Part shown: positions 1-5,668 of the stretch, piece after piece | How positions within the stretch are numbered: the stretch's first letter is position 1 | Layout of the letters: each line of letters begins with the position of its first letter | The notes under the pieces: model-generated | The model's database searches: none | What the model was told of the DNA's origin: nothing | The model's input: the letters and a program-made list of their open reading frames with translations, nothing else | Made by a program: the position numbers and the translations under genes | Assembly: GCA_016930895.1 (NCBI GenBank) | Contig: JAFGFV010000429.1 | Span: forward strand, 1 to 6,129 | DNA length: 6,129 nucleotides | Source of the DNA: Spirochaetales bacterium | GTDB lineage: Bacteria > Spirochaetota > Spirochaetia > SZUA-6 > DRHE01 | Reading direction: 5' to 3'

Positions 1-1461
1 CAGGGAGCGGCGGGACACCGGCTTGACCAGCTCCGGCCTCTCCGCTCCGTGCGCCGCGGCCCTGCCGGTCAGCGCGCTCACCACGACGAACGCCGCCGCC
101 GTGGCGCCCAGGATCGGCACCACCGGCAGCACCCCCGGCGCCCGCAGCCAGCCGAAGTAGAACGCGGCCACCAGGACCTCACCGACCAGGATGCTCGCCG
201 CGGCCCCGAAGCGGTTGGCCCGGCGCCAGTACAGCCCCCCGATCACGGTCGGGGCCAGCACTGCCAGGCCATTGAAGGTCGTGCGGTTGATGAACTCCAG
301 GATGGTCTGGGGCGGGCGCGCCGCGATGGCCAGGCCCAGGAGACCCAGGACGACCACCACCAGCTTCTCCTTGAGCACCTCCCGACGGCGAATGCGGAAG
401 AAGTCCAGCGAGATCATCGAGGATACGGTCAGCAGCTGCGAGTCCAGGGTGGACATCAGGGCGGCCAGGCTGCCGGTCAACAGGAGGGTGCTGACGAACA
501 CTCCGGCGTAGCGCCGCAGGAGCAGGGGATACACCGCGTCGGTGTCCCCGGGAGCCAGGGCGGGGAACGTTACCCGGCCCAGCACGCCGATGGAGACCGT
601 CAGGAAGAACAACCCGGTGGTGATCAGCGGGTACAAGGTCATGGTCGTGGCCAGGGCCCGGCGGTCCCGGGCGGCCAGGAAGCGCTGGAAGAGCTGCGGG
701 AACATGGGATCGGCAAAGAACCACAGCAGCAGGTAGCCGAACCAGACCCCCACGAGCATGGAGCCGTCCTGCCCGGGTCGGCGGAACAGTTCGGGGAAGG
801 CCTGGTAGGCCTCCCGATGTGCCGGGACGAACCCGCCGCTGCCCCGGACGATCAGGACGTAGGCCGCGGCCGTGAAGCCGATCATCATCAGGGCCTGGAC
901 CAGGTCCGTCCAGACGATCGAGCGCATCCCTCCCAGACTCACGTACACGATCACAAAGCCCATGATCAGCGCAGCCCCGGCAAAGTACGGGATCCCGACC
1001 AGGGAGTTGAGGGAGGTGCCGCTGGCGATGGCCTGGATGGCGATGTAGGGCAGCGTGAACAGGATCATCACCCCGCTGAACAGGCGCTTGAGGCCCGAGG
1101 AGCCGTAGCGGTCGGCGACGAAATCCGAGGGGGTCACGTAGGAACGCTCCCGCGAGAGGCTGTGGATGCGGCTTCCGATGATCCAGAACCCCAGGGCCAT
1201 GAAGCCGGTGCCAAAACCCATGATGGGATAGAAGGCGTAGCCGATCCGGTAGCCCGCTCCGGAAAGCCCGAAGATCGTGAAGGCGCTGAAGTTGGTGGCG
1301 GACATGGTGAAGAACAGCAGGAGCCGCCGAACGCTCCGGCCGGCCAGGAAGAACTCCTCGCGGCTGGCCGAGGATTGCCGCCGGAACAGGAGCCCGATCA
1401 CCAGGGTCGCCGCCAGGTAAGCGAGGACGATGCCGAGTCGCGGCCACGTGGTTGCCGTCAC
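1..1461 (-). CDS. Sodium:solute symporter (SSS family), C-terminus cut by window edge
   Basis: Inner-membrane carrier that would use a sodium gradient to import a small solute; the substrate cannot be told. The reading frame is open for 487 codons from a GTG at 1461 to base 1, with an in-frame TGA at 1492-1494 upstream. GGGAGGT at 1467-1473, 6 bases before GTG, fixes the start. Visible family marks: a first helix at about residues 9-26, then SREEFFLAGR (33-42), MSATNFSAFTIFG (53-65) and GAGYRIG (68-74) as in the first core helix, and LAALMSTLDSQLLTVSS (332-348), the well-conserved PutP/PanF-type segment. Ser337-Thr338 fall where PutP-type carriers place sodium-site residues. About a dozen hydrophobic segments follow one another, the last near 444-466, then a polar tail, so only a short C-terminal piece is probably missing. 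The family is clear. Assignment to proline, pantothenate or another substrate would be a guess. Confidence 0.93.
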   Translation of the reverse strand, partial: MTATTWPRLGIVLAYLAATLVIGLLFRRQSSASREEFFLAGRSVRRLLLFFTMSATNFSAFTIFGLSGAGYRIGYAFYPIMGFGTGFMALGFWIIGSRIHSLSRERSYVTPSDFVADRYGSSGLKRLFSGVMILFTLPYIAIQAIASGTSLNSLVGIPYFAGAALIMGFVIVYVSLGGMRSIVWTDLVQALMMIGFTAAAYVLIVRGSGGFVPAHREAYQAFPELFRRPGQDGSMLVGVWFGYLLLWFFADPMFPQLFQRFLAARDRRALATTMTLYPLITTGLFFLTVSIGVLGRVTFPALAPGDTDAVYPLLLRRYAGVFVSTLLLTGSLAALMSTLDSQLLTVSSMISLDFFRIRRREVLKEKLVVVVLGLLGLAIAARPPQTILEFINRTTFNGLAVLAPTVIGGLYWRRANRFGAAASILVGEVLVAAFYFGWLRAPGVLPVVPILGATAAAFVVVSALTGRAAAHGAERPELVKPVSRRSL

Positions 1462-1466
1462 GATTG

Positions 1467-1473
1467 ACCTCCC
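1467..1473 (-). promoter_or_regulatory. Ribosome binding site fixing the GTG start of the symporter
   Basis: Minus-strand GGGAGGT sits 6 bases before GTG at 1461. It decides for GTG, because no ATG lies between the upstream in-frame stop (1492-1494) and residue 53. Confidence 0.8.
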
Positions 1474-1581
1474 ACCCAGTGCGCACCGTGTTCACGGGTC
1501 TGGATGGCCTGGCAGGACAAGCCTAGAGCATAACCCGAGGGAGCCCCGTCCGCCCGATCGGAACGGAAGCGGTCGCCCGTG

Positions 1582-1611
1582 AGTATAGACCCCGCGGCGC
1601 GGGGCGCGCAA
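1582..1611 (-). promoter_or_regulatory. Candidate promoter of the symporter gene
   Basis: On the minus strand a good -10 hexamer, TATACT (1587 to 1582, five of six consensus bases), lies 18 bases after a weak -35, TTGCGC (1611 to 1606). It would start RNA near 1575 and give a leader of about 114 bases. The spacer is occupied by a GC-rich inverted repeat. Only the -10 is persuasive, and read-through from the PPC-repeat gene is also possible. Confidence 0.4.
1590..1604. repeat. GC-only hairpin in the gap after the PPC-repeat gene
   Basis: The 15 bases CCCCGCGGCGCGGGG form a perfect 6-bp stem with a 3-base loop. It lies 35 bases past the stop of the PPC-repeat gene and could weaken read-through, but no T-run follows on the minus strand, so it is not a standard intrinsic terminator. 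It also fills the spacer of the candidate symporter promoter, where it could act as a protein-binding site. Confidence 0.5.
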
Positions 1612-1638
1612 GAGTCCGCGTTTCCGGTCTCGGAGGAA

Positions 1639-2718
1639 CTACCGCGAGGCCAACTGCTGCACGGCGTGGCCGTATGAGCCGGCAGCGCCGAAGGAGTAGA
1701 TCTTGAGCGCATAAGCCCCCTCGAAGCCGGCCTCGAAGGAGCCCGCCAGGATGCGATAGTCCCCGGCCTGCTCGGCAAACAGGTCCAGCCGGGAACGAGT
1801 GGTCAGGTCGTTGTAATCATCGTTGAGCTGGTAGAACCCCCCGGGGCCGGTGACGATCAGCACGGTGTCCAGTTCCTCCGAGCTCATCTCCACCACGATG
1901 TGCTCGCCCGCTTCGAGGTACAGGGGGTGCTCCTCGAAGTACCCGTACTCCTCCAGCTCCTCGTCCGCAGCGTCGAGGAACCCCGAGAGCTCCCGCACCG
2001 CCGCCCGGCCGCCCACAAACACCTTGAGGGCGTAGCCGCCGGTCTCCCCGCCCTGGAACGAGGTGGCGTACAGCTGGCAAACTCCGGAGCCGTCGACGAT
2101 GGTGTCGATTCGGCTTTCGGTTTCTGCCAGGTAGTCGTCGTTGGTCTCGATGGTCCCTTGAGGGAGCTTGAGGGCCAGGTACGAGTCGAACTCGTCGCTG
2201 CGCAGGCTGACCAGAAGACGCTGATCAGCCTGGACACGCAGGGTGTAGGTGTCGTAGTGCTCGCCCTTGATCGAAACCGGGTCGCCGGCCTCGAGGGTTC
2301 CTTCGTGGGTTTCCAGGAGCTGAAGGCGTTCGCGATTGATCACCAGGCGGTACTGGCCCTCCTCTCCCTCCTCGTAGGAGGTGACCTTGATCCGCCACTC
2401 CCCGCGGGTCTCCACCAGGACGTCCAGGCGGGCATCGCTCCCGTCCTGGTAGTCGTCGTTCTCCAGCTCCCTGCCGTCCGGAGACTCGATCAAGAGGTAG
2501 GCGTCGAACTCCTCCGACGAGAGGGTCGCGACCAGCCGGTCGCCCACCGACAGCTGCAGCGGATAAGTATCGAAGTACTTGCCGAGCCGGGCGTCCCCCG
2601 GACCCAGCGCACCGGAGTGGACCATGGTCTGGGCGAAGGCGGCAGGCGCCGCCAGCGCGGAAAACAGGCAAACAAGCCCCGCCAGAAGCACGAGACAACC
2701 GCCGTTCATGCGTCTCAT
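1639..2718 (-). CDS. Secreted protein with three PPC-like beta-sandwich repeats
   Basis: Exported 359-residue protein, probably periplasmic or surface-associated, with no catalytic domain. Start: ATG at 2718, with GGGAGG 6 bases upstream; a TTG at 2754 would add 12 residues but lacks a site. Residues 1-29 are a signal peptide (two Arg, a long hydrophobic core, then Ala-Phe-Ala before Gln30). The rest is three similar units at about 34-128, 138-234 and 245-341. Each has a GxL opening, an [FY][DE]xx segment (49, 155, 261), an [ED]E[FL]D acidic turn, NDDY (87, 193, 299), an S/A-R-[LI]-D site, and a final tSfe.G..G.Y.L strand. The NDDY motifs are exactly 106 residues apart. This pattern matches bacterial pre-peptidase C-terminal (PPC-like) domains, whose acidic turns often bind calcium; binding here is inferred. 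PPC domains usually accompany secreted proteases, but no protease domain is present. Its role is unknown: adhesion, scaffolding or inhibition are possible. Confidence 0.85.
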   Translation of the reverse strand: MRRMNGGCLVLLAGLVCLFSALAAPAAFAQTMVHSGALGPGDARLGKYFDTYPLQLSVGDRLVATLSSEEFDAYLLIESPDGRELENDDYQDGSDARLDVLVETRGEWRIKVTSYEEGEEGQYRLVINRERLQLLETHEGTLEAGDPVSIKGEHYDTYTLRVQADQRLLVSLRSDEFDSYLALKLPQGTIETNDDYLAETESRIDTIVDGSGVCQLYATSFQGGETGGYALKVFVGGRAAVRELSGFLDAADEELEEYGYFEEHPLYLEAGEHIVVEMSSEELDTVLIVTGPGGFYQLNDDYNDLTTRSRLDLFAEQAGDYRILAGSFEAGFEGAYALKIYSFGAAGSYGHAVQQLASR

Positions 2719-2724
2719 CCTACG

Positions 2725-2730
2725 CCTCCC
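2725..2730 (-). promoter_or_regulatory. Ribosome binding site of the PPC-repeat gene
   Basis: Minus-strand GGGAGG lies 6 bases before ATG 2718. It favours this start over the TTG at 2754 and the ATG at 2709. Confidence 0.75.
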
Positions 2731-2752
2731 GCCGTTTCGATATACGCAAACC

Positions 2753-2780
2753 AATATATCCCCCCCGCGACGGGTTTCCA
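2753..2780 (-). promoter_or_regulatory. Candidate promoter of the PPC-repeat gene with a G7 run in its spacer
   Basis: On the minus strand TGGAAA (2780 to 2775, four of six -35 bases) is followed after 16 bases by TATATT (2758 to 2753, five of six -10 bases). It sits in the 71-base gap after the HD gene, the most AT-rich spot nearby, about 35 bases before the start codon. The spacer contains seven consecutive G (2766 to 2760). This would let the PPC-repeat gene be expressed apart from the upstream operon. Confidence 0.4.
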
Positions 2781-2789
2781 GCAGAAATG

Positions 2790-3467
2790 CTACGGCCGCC
2801 CCGGCTCCTGGCCCCGGGAGTCACCCTCCGGTTGGCGAGCCGCCGGCGGGCGTCGGGCTTCCAGGAGGGAGGCGATTTCCTGGACCAGGGGGAACTCCTC
2901 GAAGTGCGGACGATTGGCGGGGTTCGCGAAGAACTCCTGGAGGGTCCGGGCCCCGGCCTGCTCGTACTCCCAGGCCTGGATCATCATCTCCAGCTTGTCG
3001 GCGGCCCTGACGAGCCGGGCCTCCCGGGTGGAGCCGCCGGAGAACTCCCGCCACAGAGCTTCCTGTCGGGGGTCCTGCAGCGGCGCCAGCAGGTCGCACA
3101 CCGCCCGCTCCTCCGCCTGCTCCTTGGCCGACTCCCCGAGCCAGCGTCCCGCCGTGTAGGGAATGTCCCCGAGCCGGGCCTCCCCGAGCTCATGCAGCAC
3201 CGCCATGCGCAAGACCCGCTCGGCGTCCAGGCGCTCCCCCTCCGCCAGCAGATCGTCCACCAGGAGCATGCACAGCAGGGTCACTCGAAAGCAGTGGTCG
3301 GCGATGCTCTCGGGGTTCCGCACCCCTCGCAGCAGCCATCCGGACCTGGGCAGGTTCTTGAGCGCCCCTGCTTCCCGAAGGAGATTGAGCACGGCCTCGC
3401 CGCGTGCCCGTGTGGCGCGAGGAGAGCGAGTGGTGCGCGAGGCGCGCCTGGGCCCCGTGCGTTTCAC
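2790..3467 (-). CDS. HD-domain phosphohydrolase, YfbR/HDDC2-like (probable 5'-deoxynucleotidase)
   Basis: Cytosolic metal-dependent phosphohydrolase of 225 residues; relatives such as E. coli YfbR remove phosphate from deoxynucleoside 5'-monophosphates. Motifs in YfbR order: L-P-R-S-G-W-L-L-R-G-V (39-49), ESIADH (53-58, first metal His58), LHELGEARLGDIP (91-103, covering His92-Glu93, Glu96 and Asp101) and AADKLE (155-160, Asp157). The usual His-Asp pair is His92-Glu93 here; the rest of the site is intact. The GTG start at 3467 overlaps the upstream stop by 4 bases (GTGA), so translation is probably coupled; a weak GGGAGC lies 10 bases before it. The first 22 residues are almost all Arg, Thr, Ser, Pro and Ala, and a GTG at 3392 (residue 26) just before the conserved part is an alternative start. 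The C-terminal 25 residues are a charged, Pro-rich tail. Family is sure, substrate inferred. Confidence 0.85.
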   Translation of the reverse strand: MKRTGPRRASRTTRSPRATRARGEAVLNLLREAGALKNLPRSGWLLRGVRNPESIADHCFRVTLLCMLLVDDLLAEGERLDAERVLRMAVLHELGEARLGDIPYTAGRWLGESAKEQAEERAVCDLLAPLQDPRQEALWREFSGGSTREARLVRAADKLEMMIQAWEYEQAGARTLQEFFANPANRPHFEEFPLVQEIASLLEARRPPAARQPEGDSRGQEPGRP

Positions 3468-3739
3468 GACTGCTGAAGCTCCCGGGCCTGCCGTTCCATC
3501 GCGAGGATGAGCCGTTCCAGGGGGCCGGGAGGGCCTGGGGCGGCCCGCACCTCCTCCGGAGCCGGCACCAGCGTCTGGGTGTAGCGCACGATCGCGTAGT
3601 GCGCCCGGTCTGCCAGCGAGGCGCCAACGGACTCGTTGATGTAGTTGATCACGAGCTTCTTGGAGGTGTTGGTCATCTCGGCCTGCGTGATGTGCTCGAT
3701 GACCCGATAGACCGAGTTCAGGAACGGCAGCTGGTTCAC
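3464..3739 (-). CDS. Conserved-looking 91-residue protein of unknown function
   Basis: I do not recognise this protein. It starts with GTG at 3739, supported by AAGGAG at 3746-3751 six bases upstream, and overlaps its neighbours by 4 bases on each side (GTGA at 3736-3739 and 3464-3467). This is strong evidence that it is real and made together with them. Residues 1-58 look like a compact, mainly helical domain with few Pro and Gly, including NTSKKLVINYINESVG (24-39) and RAHYAIVRYTQTL (45-57). Then a Pro/Gly/Ala linker (59-73) leads to a charged amphipathic helix (74-90) that could pair with a partner. There is no signal peptide, membrane segment or Cys, so it is probably cytosolic. By position it may assist the HD phosphohydrolase encoded directly after it; that is inference only. 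Confidence 0.8.
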   Translation of the reverse strand: MNQLPFLNSVYRVIEHITQAEMTNTSKKLVINYINESVGASLADRAHYAIVRYTQTLVPAPEEVRAAPGPPGPLERLILAMERQARELQQS

Positions 3740-4554
3740 GGGCGACTCCTTGGGCCGGGCGCTTCGGTTTCCGAGCGAGATGGCGCGAAGAGACTGTCCG
3801 GGAGCCCCGGGTTGAGGCTGTACCCCGAGTAACGGTCCTCGATGGTCAGGATCCTGTCCGCCAGGGTCACGATCACGCTGACGCGCAGCCGCATGTTCAT
3901 GAGGAAACGTTCAGGAAGCCAGTAGCCCTGAACGGGGGCGAAACGCATGCTCATGGACAGCTCCTCCAGAACGCCGGGGAGCTTGGAGGGAACCATCTCC
4001 ACGTACAACGGCTGGTAGCCGTCCCGCGAGAACAGGGCCCGGCCCTCCATGCGCCTCGGGTCCGGCGCCCGCGGAGCGAAGCCAATCTCCCAGGCCGGCT
4101 GGCCTTCGAACTCGACCTCGCCGATCAGCCGGAACTCGTACTGCTCCGCGGCCTCGGGGCTGAAGGGGCTCTGGAATTGTCCGCCGCCCCGTTCACCGCC
4201 GCCCTGCCCGCCCCCACCGCCCCTGCGCTGTTTGGCCAGCTCGCGCTCCATCTCCTCCTCGGAAAGCAGGCGCCCGTCGATCCTCATGGAGAGGTACTCG
4301 TTGCGCACGAGATCCGGCTTGCGCGTGTACACGCGCCGCAAGGAAACGGTTTCCCGCTCGACCGAGCTGCGGGAAGGGTCCTCCCACTCCAACACCCGCG
4401 CCTCGGCCGTGTAGGCCGTCTCCCGGACCGCCGCCTCACGCTCGGCTTCGGCACGGCGCACCTGCGCCAGGATCTCATCCAACCCCGGCCCGGCCGCCGC
4501 GCCCAAAGGGGCGAAGAGCCCCCATGCCACAACCACCAACACGCCGCGGAGCAT
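3736..4554 (-). CDS. Secreted LolA/LolB-like outer-membrane lipoprotein-sorting-type protein
   Basis: Exported protein, 272 residues from ATG 4554. A short signal peptide (hydrophobic 5-18, Ala-Ala-Ala-Gly at 19-22) precedes a helix (25-45), then beta-rich sequence: SLRRVYTRKPDLVRNEYL (71-88), an EYL.M.IDG strand, EFRLIGEVEFEGQPAWEI (140-157), then GRALFSRDGYQPLYVE (171-186) and GYWLPERF (210-217). This order (parameter strands, 'G.....G..aw.i', 'D...P....', '..G.WLP.') is that of the LolA-like half-barrel used to carry lipids or lipoproteins through the periplasm; the true cargo is unknown. A Gly-rich stretch (112-125) with Gln, Glu and Arg interrupts the fold. The frame stays open to an ATG at 4644, but only ATG 4554 puts the signal peptide at the N-terminus; ATG 4569 is a near alternative. 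No Shine-Dalgarno precedes either. First gene of a three-gene overlapping operon. Confidence 0.75.
   Translation of the reverse strand: MLRGVLVVVAWGLFAPLGAAAGPGLDEILAQVRRAEAEREAAVRETAYTAEARVLEWEDPSRSSVERETVSLRRVYTRKPDLVRNEYLSMRIDGRLLSEEEMERELAKQRRGGGGGQGGGERGGGQFQSPFSPEAAEQYEFRLIGEVEFEGQPAWEIGFAPRAPDPRRMEGRALFSRDGYQPLYVEMVPSKLPGVLEELSMSMRFAPVQGYWLPERFLMNMRLRVSVIVTLADRILTIEDRYSGYSLNPGLPDSLFAPSRSETEAPGPRSRP
3746..3751 (-). promoter_or_regulatory. Strong ribosome binding site inside the end of the LolA-like gene
   Basis: Minus-strand AAGGAG, 6 bases before GTG 3739, lies within the last codons of the upstream gene. It validates the GTG start of the 91-residue protein. Confidence 0.8.
4202..4223 (-). 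other. Potential G-quadruplex in the Gly-rich part of the LolA-like gene
   Basis: On the coding (minus) strand four G-runs of 4, 5, 3 and 3 bases are separated by 4, 1 and 2 bases, which meets the usual quadruplex pattern. It encodes part of the Gly tract, so it would also exist in the mRNA. Whether it folds or matters is unknown; GC-rich Gly codons alone can produce it. Confidence 0.5.
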
Positions 4555-4560
4555 GCTCCA

Positions 4561-4589
4561 AGTGTACATCCCGGGCAGCCGAGAATCCA
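4561..4589 (-). promoter_or_regulatory. Candidate promoter of the LolA-like operon (leaderless type)
   Basis: Minus-strand TACACT (4566 to 4561) fits the TAnnnT form of a -10 and ends 6 bases before ATG 4554, so RNA would begin at or next to the A of the start codon. The -35 at 17 bases is poor (TGGATT, 4589 to 4584). No ribosome site precedes the ATG at a workable distance. Confidence 0.4.
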
Positions 4590-4607
4590 GGCTGCGGATG
4601 CGGCGGA

Positions 4608-4635
4608 TTGACAACGGCCCGATTCGCGGTAGACT
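4608..4635 (+). promoter_or_regulatory. Promoter of the RudS-like gene, predicted leaderless
   Basis: A perfect -35, TTGACA (4608-4613), and a -10-like TAGACT (4630-4635, four of six) are separated by 16 bases. The predicted RNA start, 6-7 bases after the -10, falls at 4642-4643, on the ATG itself. The stretch between -10 and ATG is GGGGGCC, which would lie outside or at the very 5' end of the mRNA. Confidence 0.55.
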
Positions 4636-4642
4636 GGGGGCC

Positions 4643-5614
4643 ATGGAGACTTCCGTGCCGAAACCCGTGATCGTGGTCAGCGCCTGCCTGGGGTTCCGCA
4701 GCTGCCGTTACAACGGCCAGAGCCTGCCCCACCCCTTGGTCGAGCGATTGCGGAAATTCGTCGAGTTCCGCCCGGTGTGCCCGGAGGTGGAGATCGGGCT
4801 CGGGGTCCCTCGGGACCCCATCCGGATCGTCGAGCAGGGCGGCGCCAAGCTGCTCGTGCAGCCGGCCACCGGTAGGGAGGTCTCGACGGAGATGAAGACC
4901 TTCACCGACGGCTTCCTTTCCGCACTCGGGCCGATCGACGGTTTCATCCTCAAGAACCGTTCGCCCTCCTGCGGGATCGGGGATGTCAAGATCTACCAGG
5001 GCACGGACCCCGGGGCCTCCTCCACCCGCGGCCCGGGCCTCTTCGGCGAGGAGATCCTGGCCCGCTTCCCCGGCTACCCGATCGAGGACGAGGGCCGGCT
5101 CAACAACTTCACCCTCCGGGAGCATTTCCTCGCCCAGCTGTACGCCCTCACCGAGTTCCGCCGGGTGCGTGAAGGCCCGAGCATCCAGGCCCTTATCGCG
5201 TATCACACCCGCCAGAAGATGCAGCTCCTGGGGTACAACCAGGCCCGCTCCCGCGAGCTGGGACGGGTGGTGGCGGCCTACAAGCGCGGCGATCTCGCCC
5301 CCACCCTGTCCGAATACGAGACGCATCTGCGGCAAGCCCTGGCCAAGCCGCCCCGCTACACGTCGATCATCAACGTCCTGCTCCACGCCATGGGGGGGCT
5401 GTCCAAGGGTCTAACCCCGCAGGAGCGACAGTTCTTTCTCAACACCGTGGAGGAGTACCGGGACGAGCGGGTCCCCCTGAGCGTGCCGGCGCGCCTGCTC
5501 GAGGCGTGGGCTCTGCGCCTGGACAAGCGCTACCTCCTCGGCCAGAGCTTCCTGACCCCCTACCCGCGGGCCCTTACGGACATCACCGACTCGGGGAAAG
5601 GGCGAAAGCTGTAG
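4643..5614 (+). CDS. rudS: DUF523-DUF1722 fusion protein, RudS-type tRNA 4-thiouridine desulfidase
   Basis: Cytosolic 323-residue protein. Residues 8 to about 155 are a DUF523 (TudS) domain: SACLGFRSCRYNG (13-25), RPVCPEVEIGLGVPRDPIRI (43-62) and ILKNRSPSCGIG (102-113). TudS enzymes hold a [4Fe-4S] cluster with three Cys and pull sulfur from thiouracil; the matching residues are Cys15, Cys46 and Cys110, with acidic Glu48 and Ser107/Ser109 nearby. Cys21 is an extra Cys in the first motif. Residues about 180-305 are DUF1722 (YbgA domain), with AYHTRQK (186-192), SRELGRVVA (203-211), a YTSIINVLLHAMGGLSK segment and a 'VPLSVP' near the end. This fusion architecture is that of RudS, reported to convert 4-thiouridine in tRNA back to uridine. 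Assignment to that reaction is by family, not proven here. The frame is open upstream to 4553, but ATG 4643 fits the first conserved strand and the promoter. It is transcribed alone and divergently from the LolA-like operon. Confidence 0.88.
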   Translation: METSVPKPVIVVSACLGFRSCRYNGQSLPHPLVERLRKFVEFRPVCPEVEIGLGVPRDPIRIVEQGGAKLLVQPATGREVSTEMKTFTDGFLSALGPIDGFILKNRSPSCGIGDVKIYQGTDPGASSTRGPGLFGEEILARFPGYPIEDEGRLNNFTLREHFLAQLYALTEFRRVREGPSIQALIAYHTRQKMQLLGYNQARSRELGRVVAAYKRGDLAPTLSEYETHLRQALAKPPRYTSIINVLLHAMGGLSKGLTPQERQFFLNTVEEYRDERVPLSVPARLLEAWALRLDKRYLLGQSFLTPYPRALTDITDSGKGRKL

Positions 5615-5643
5615 AGGGTCTGCCGCCGGCGGCTCGAAGGACC

Positions 5644-5668
5644 GCTGGGGCGACCCGCTTTTTTTCTT
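5644..5668 (+). terminator. Intrinsic terminator of the RudS-like gene
   Basis: Thirty bases after the stop, GC-T-GGG pairs with CCC-GC around a GCGA (GNRA-type) tetraloop (5644-5658), with one bulged T, and is followed at once by seven T (5659-5665) and CTT. The stem is short but GC-only with a stable loop, in the right place for termination. Confidence 0.65.

Noticed and set aside
49..1467. Long plus-strand open frame of 472 codons opposite the symporter
   Set aside because: Its product is a Gln/Gly/Asp/Glu/Arg/His-rich string with no hydrophobic core or motif. It is the antisense of a convincing symporter with a proper ribosome site.
179..1495. Minus-strand open frame of 438 codons overlapping the symporter
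   Set aside because: Arg/Pro/Gly/His-rich, typical of a shifted frame in GC-rich DNA; the +1-shifted frame gives clear symporter motifs.
1554..1561. CCGATCGG palindrome in the symporter leader
   Set aside because: Eight bases only and no second copy seen in the window; expected by chance in GC-rich DNA.
2719..2754. TTG start at 2754 for the PPC-repeat protein
   Set aside because: It has no ribosome site and coincides with the -10 region of the candidate promoter; ATG 2718 has GGGAGG at the right distance.
1900..3159. Plus-strand open frame of 419 codons opposite the PPC-repeat and HD genes
   Set aside because: Runs across two real genes and their intergenic gap, with no recognisable domain.
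4555..4644. N-terminal extension of the LolA-like protein to ATG 4644
   Set aside because: It would bury the signal peptide behind 30 Arg-rich residues and overlap the RudS-like start; there is no ribosome site. The two ATGs merely share a CCATGG palindrome.
4475..5386. Minus-strand open frame of 303 codons opposite the RudS-like gene
   Set aside because: Low-complexity composition; the opposite strand encodes a clear two-domain family member.
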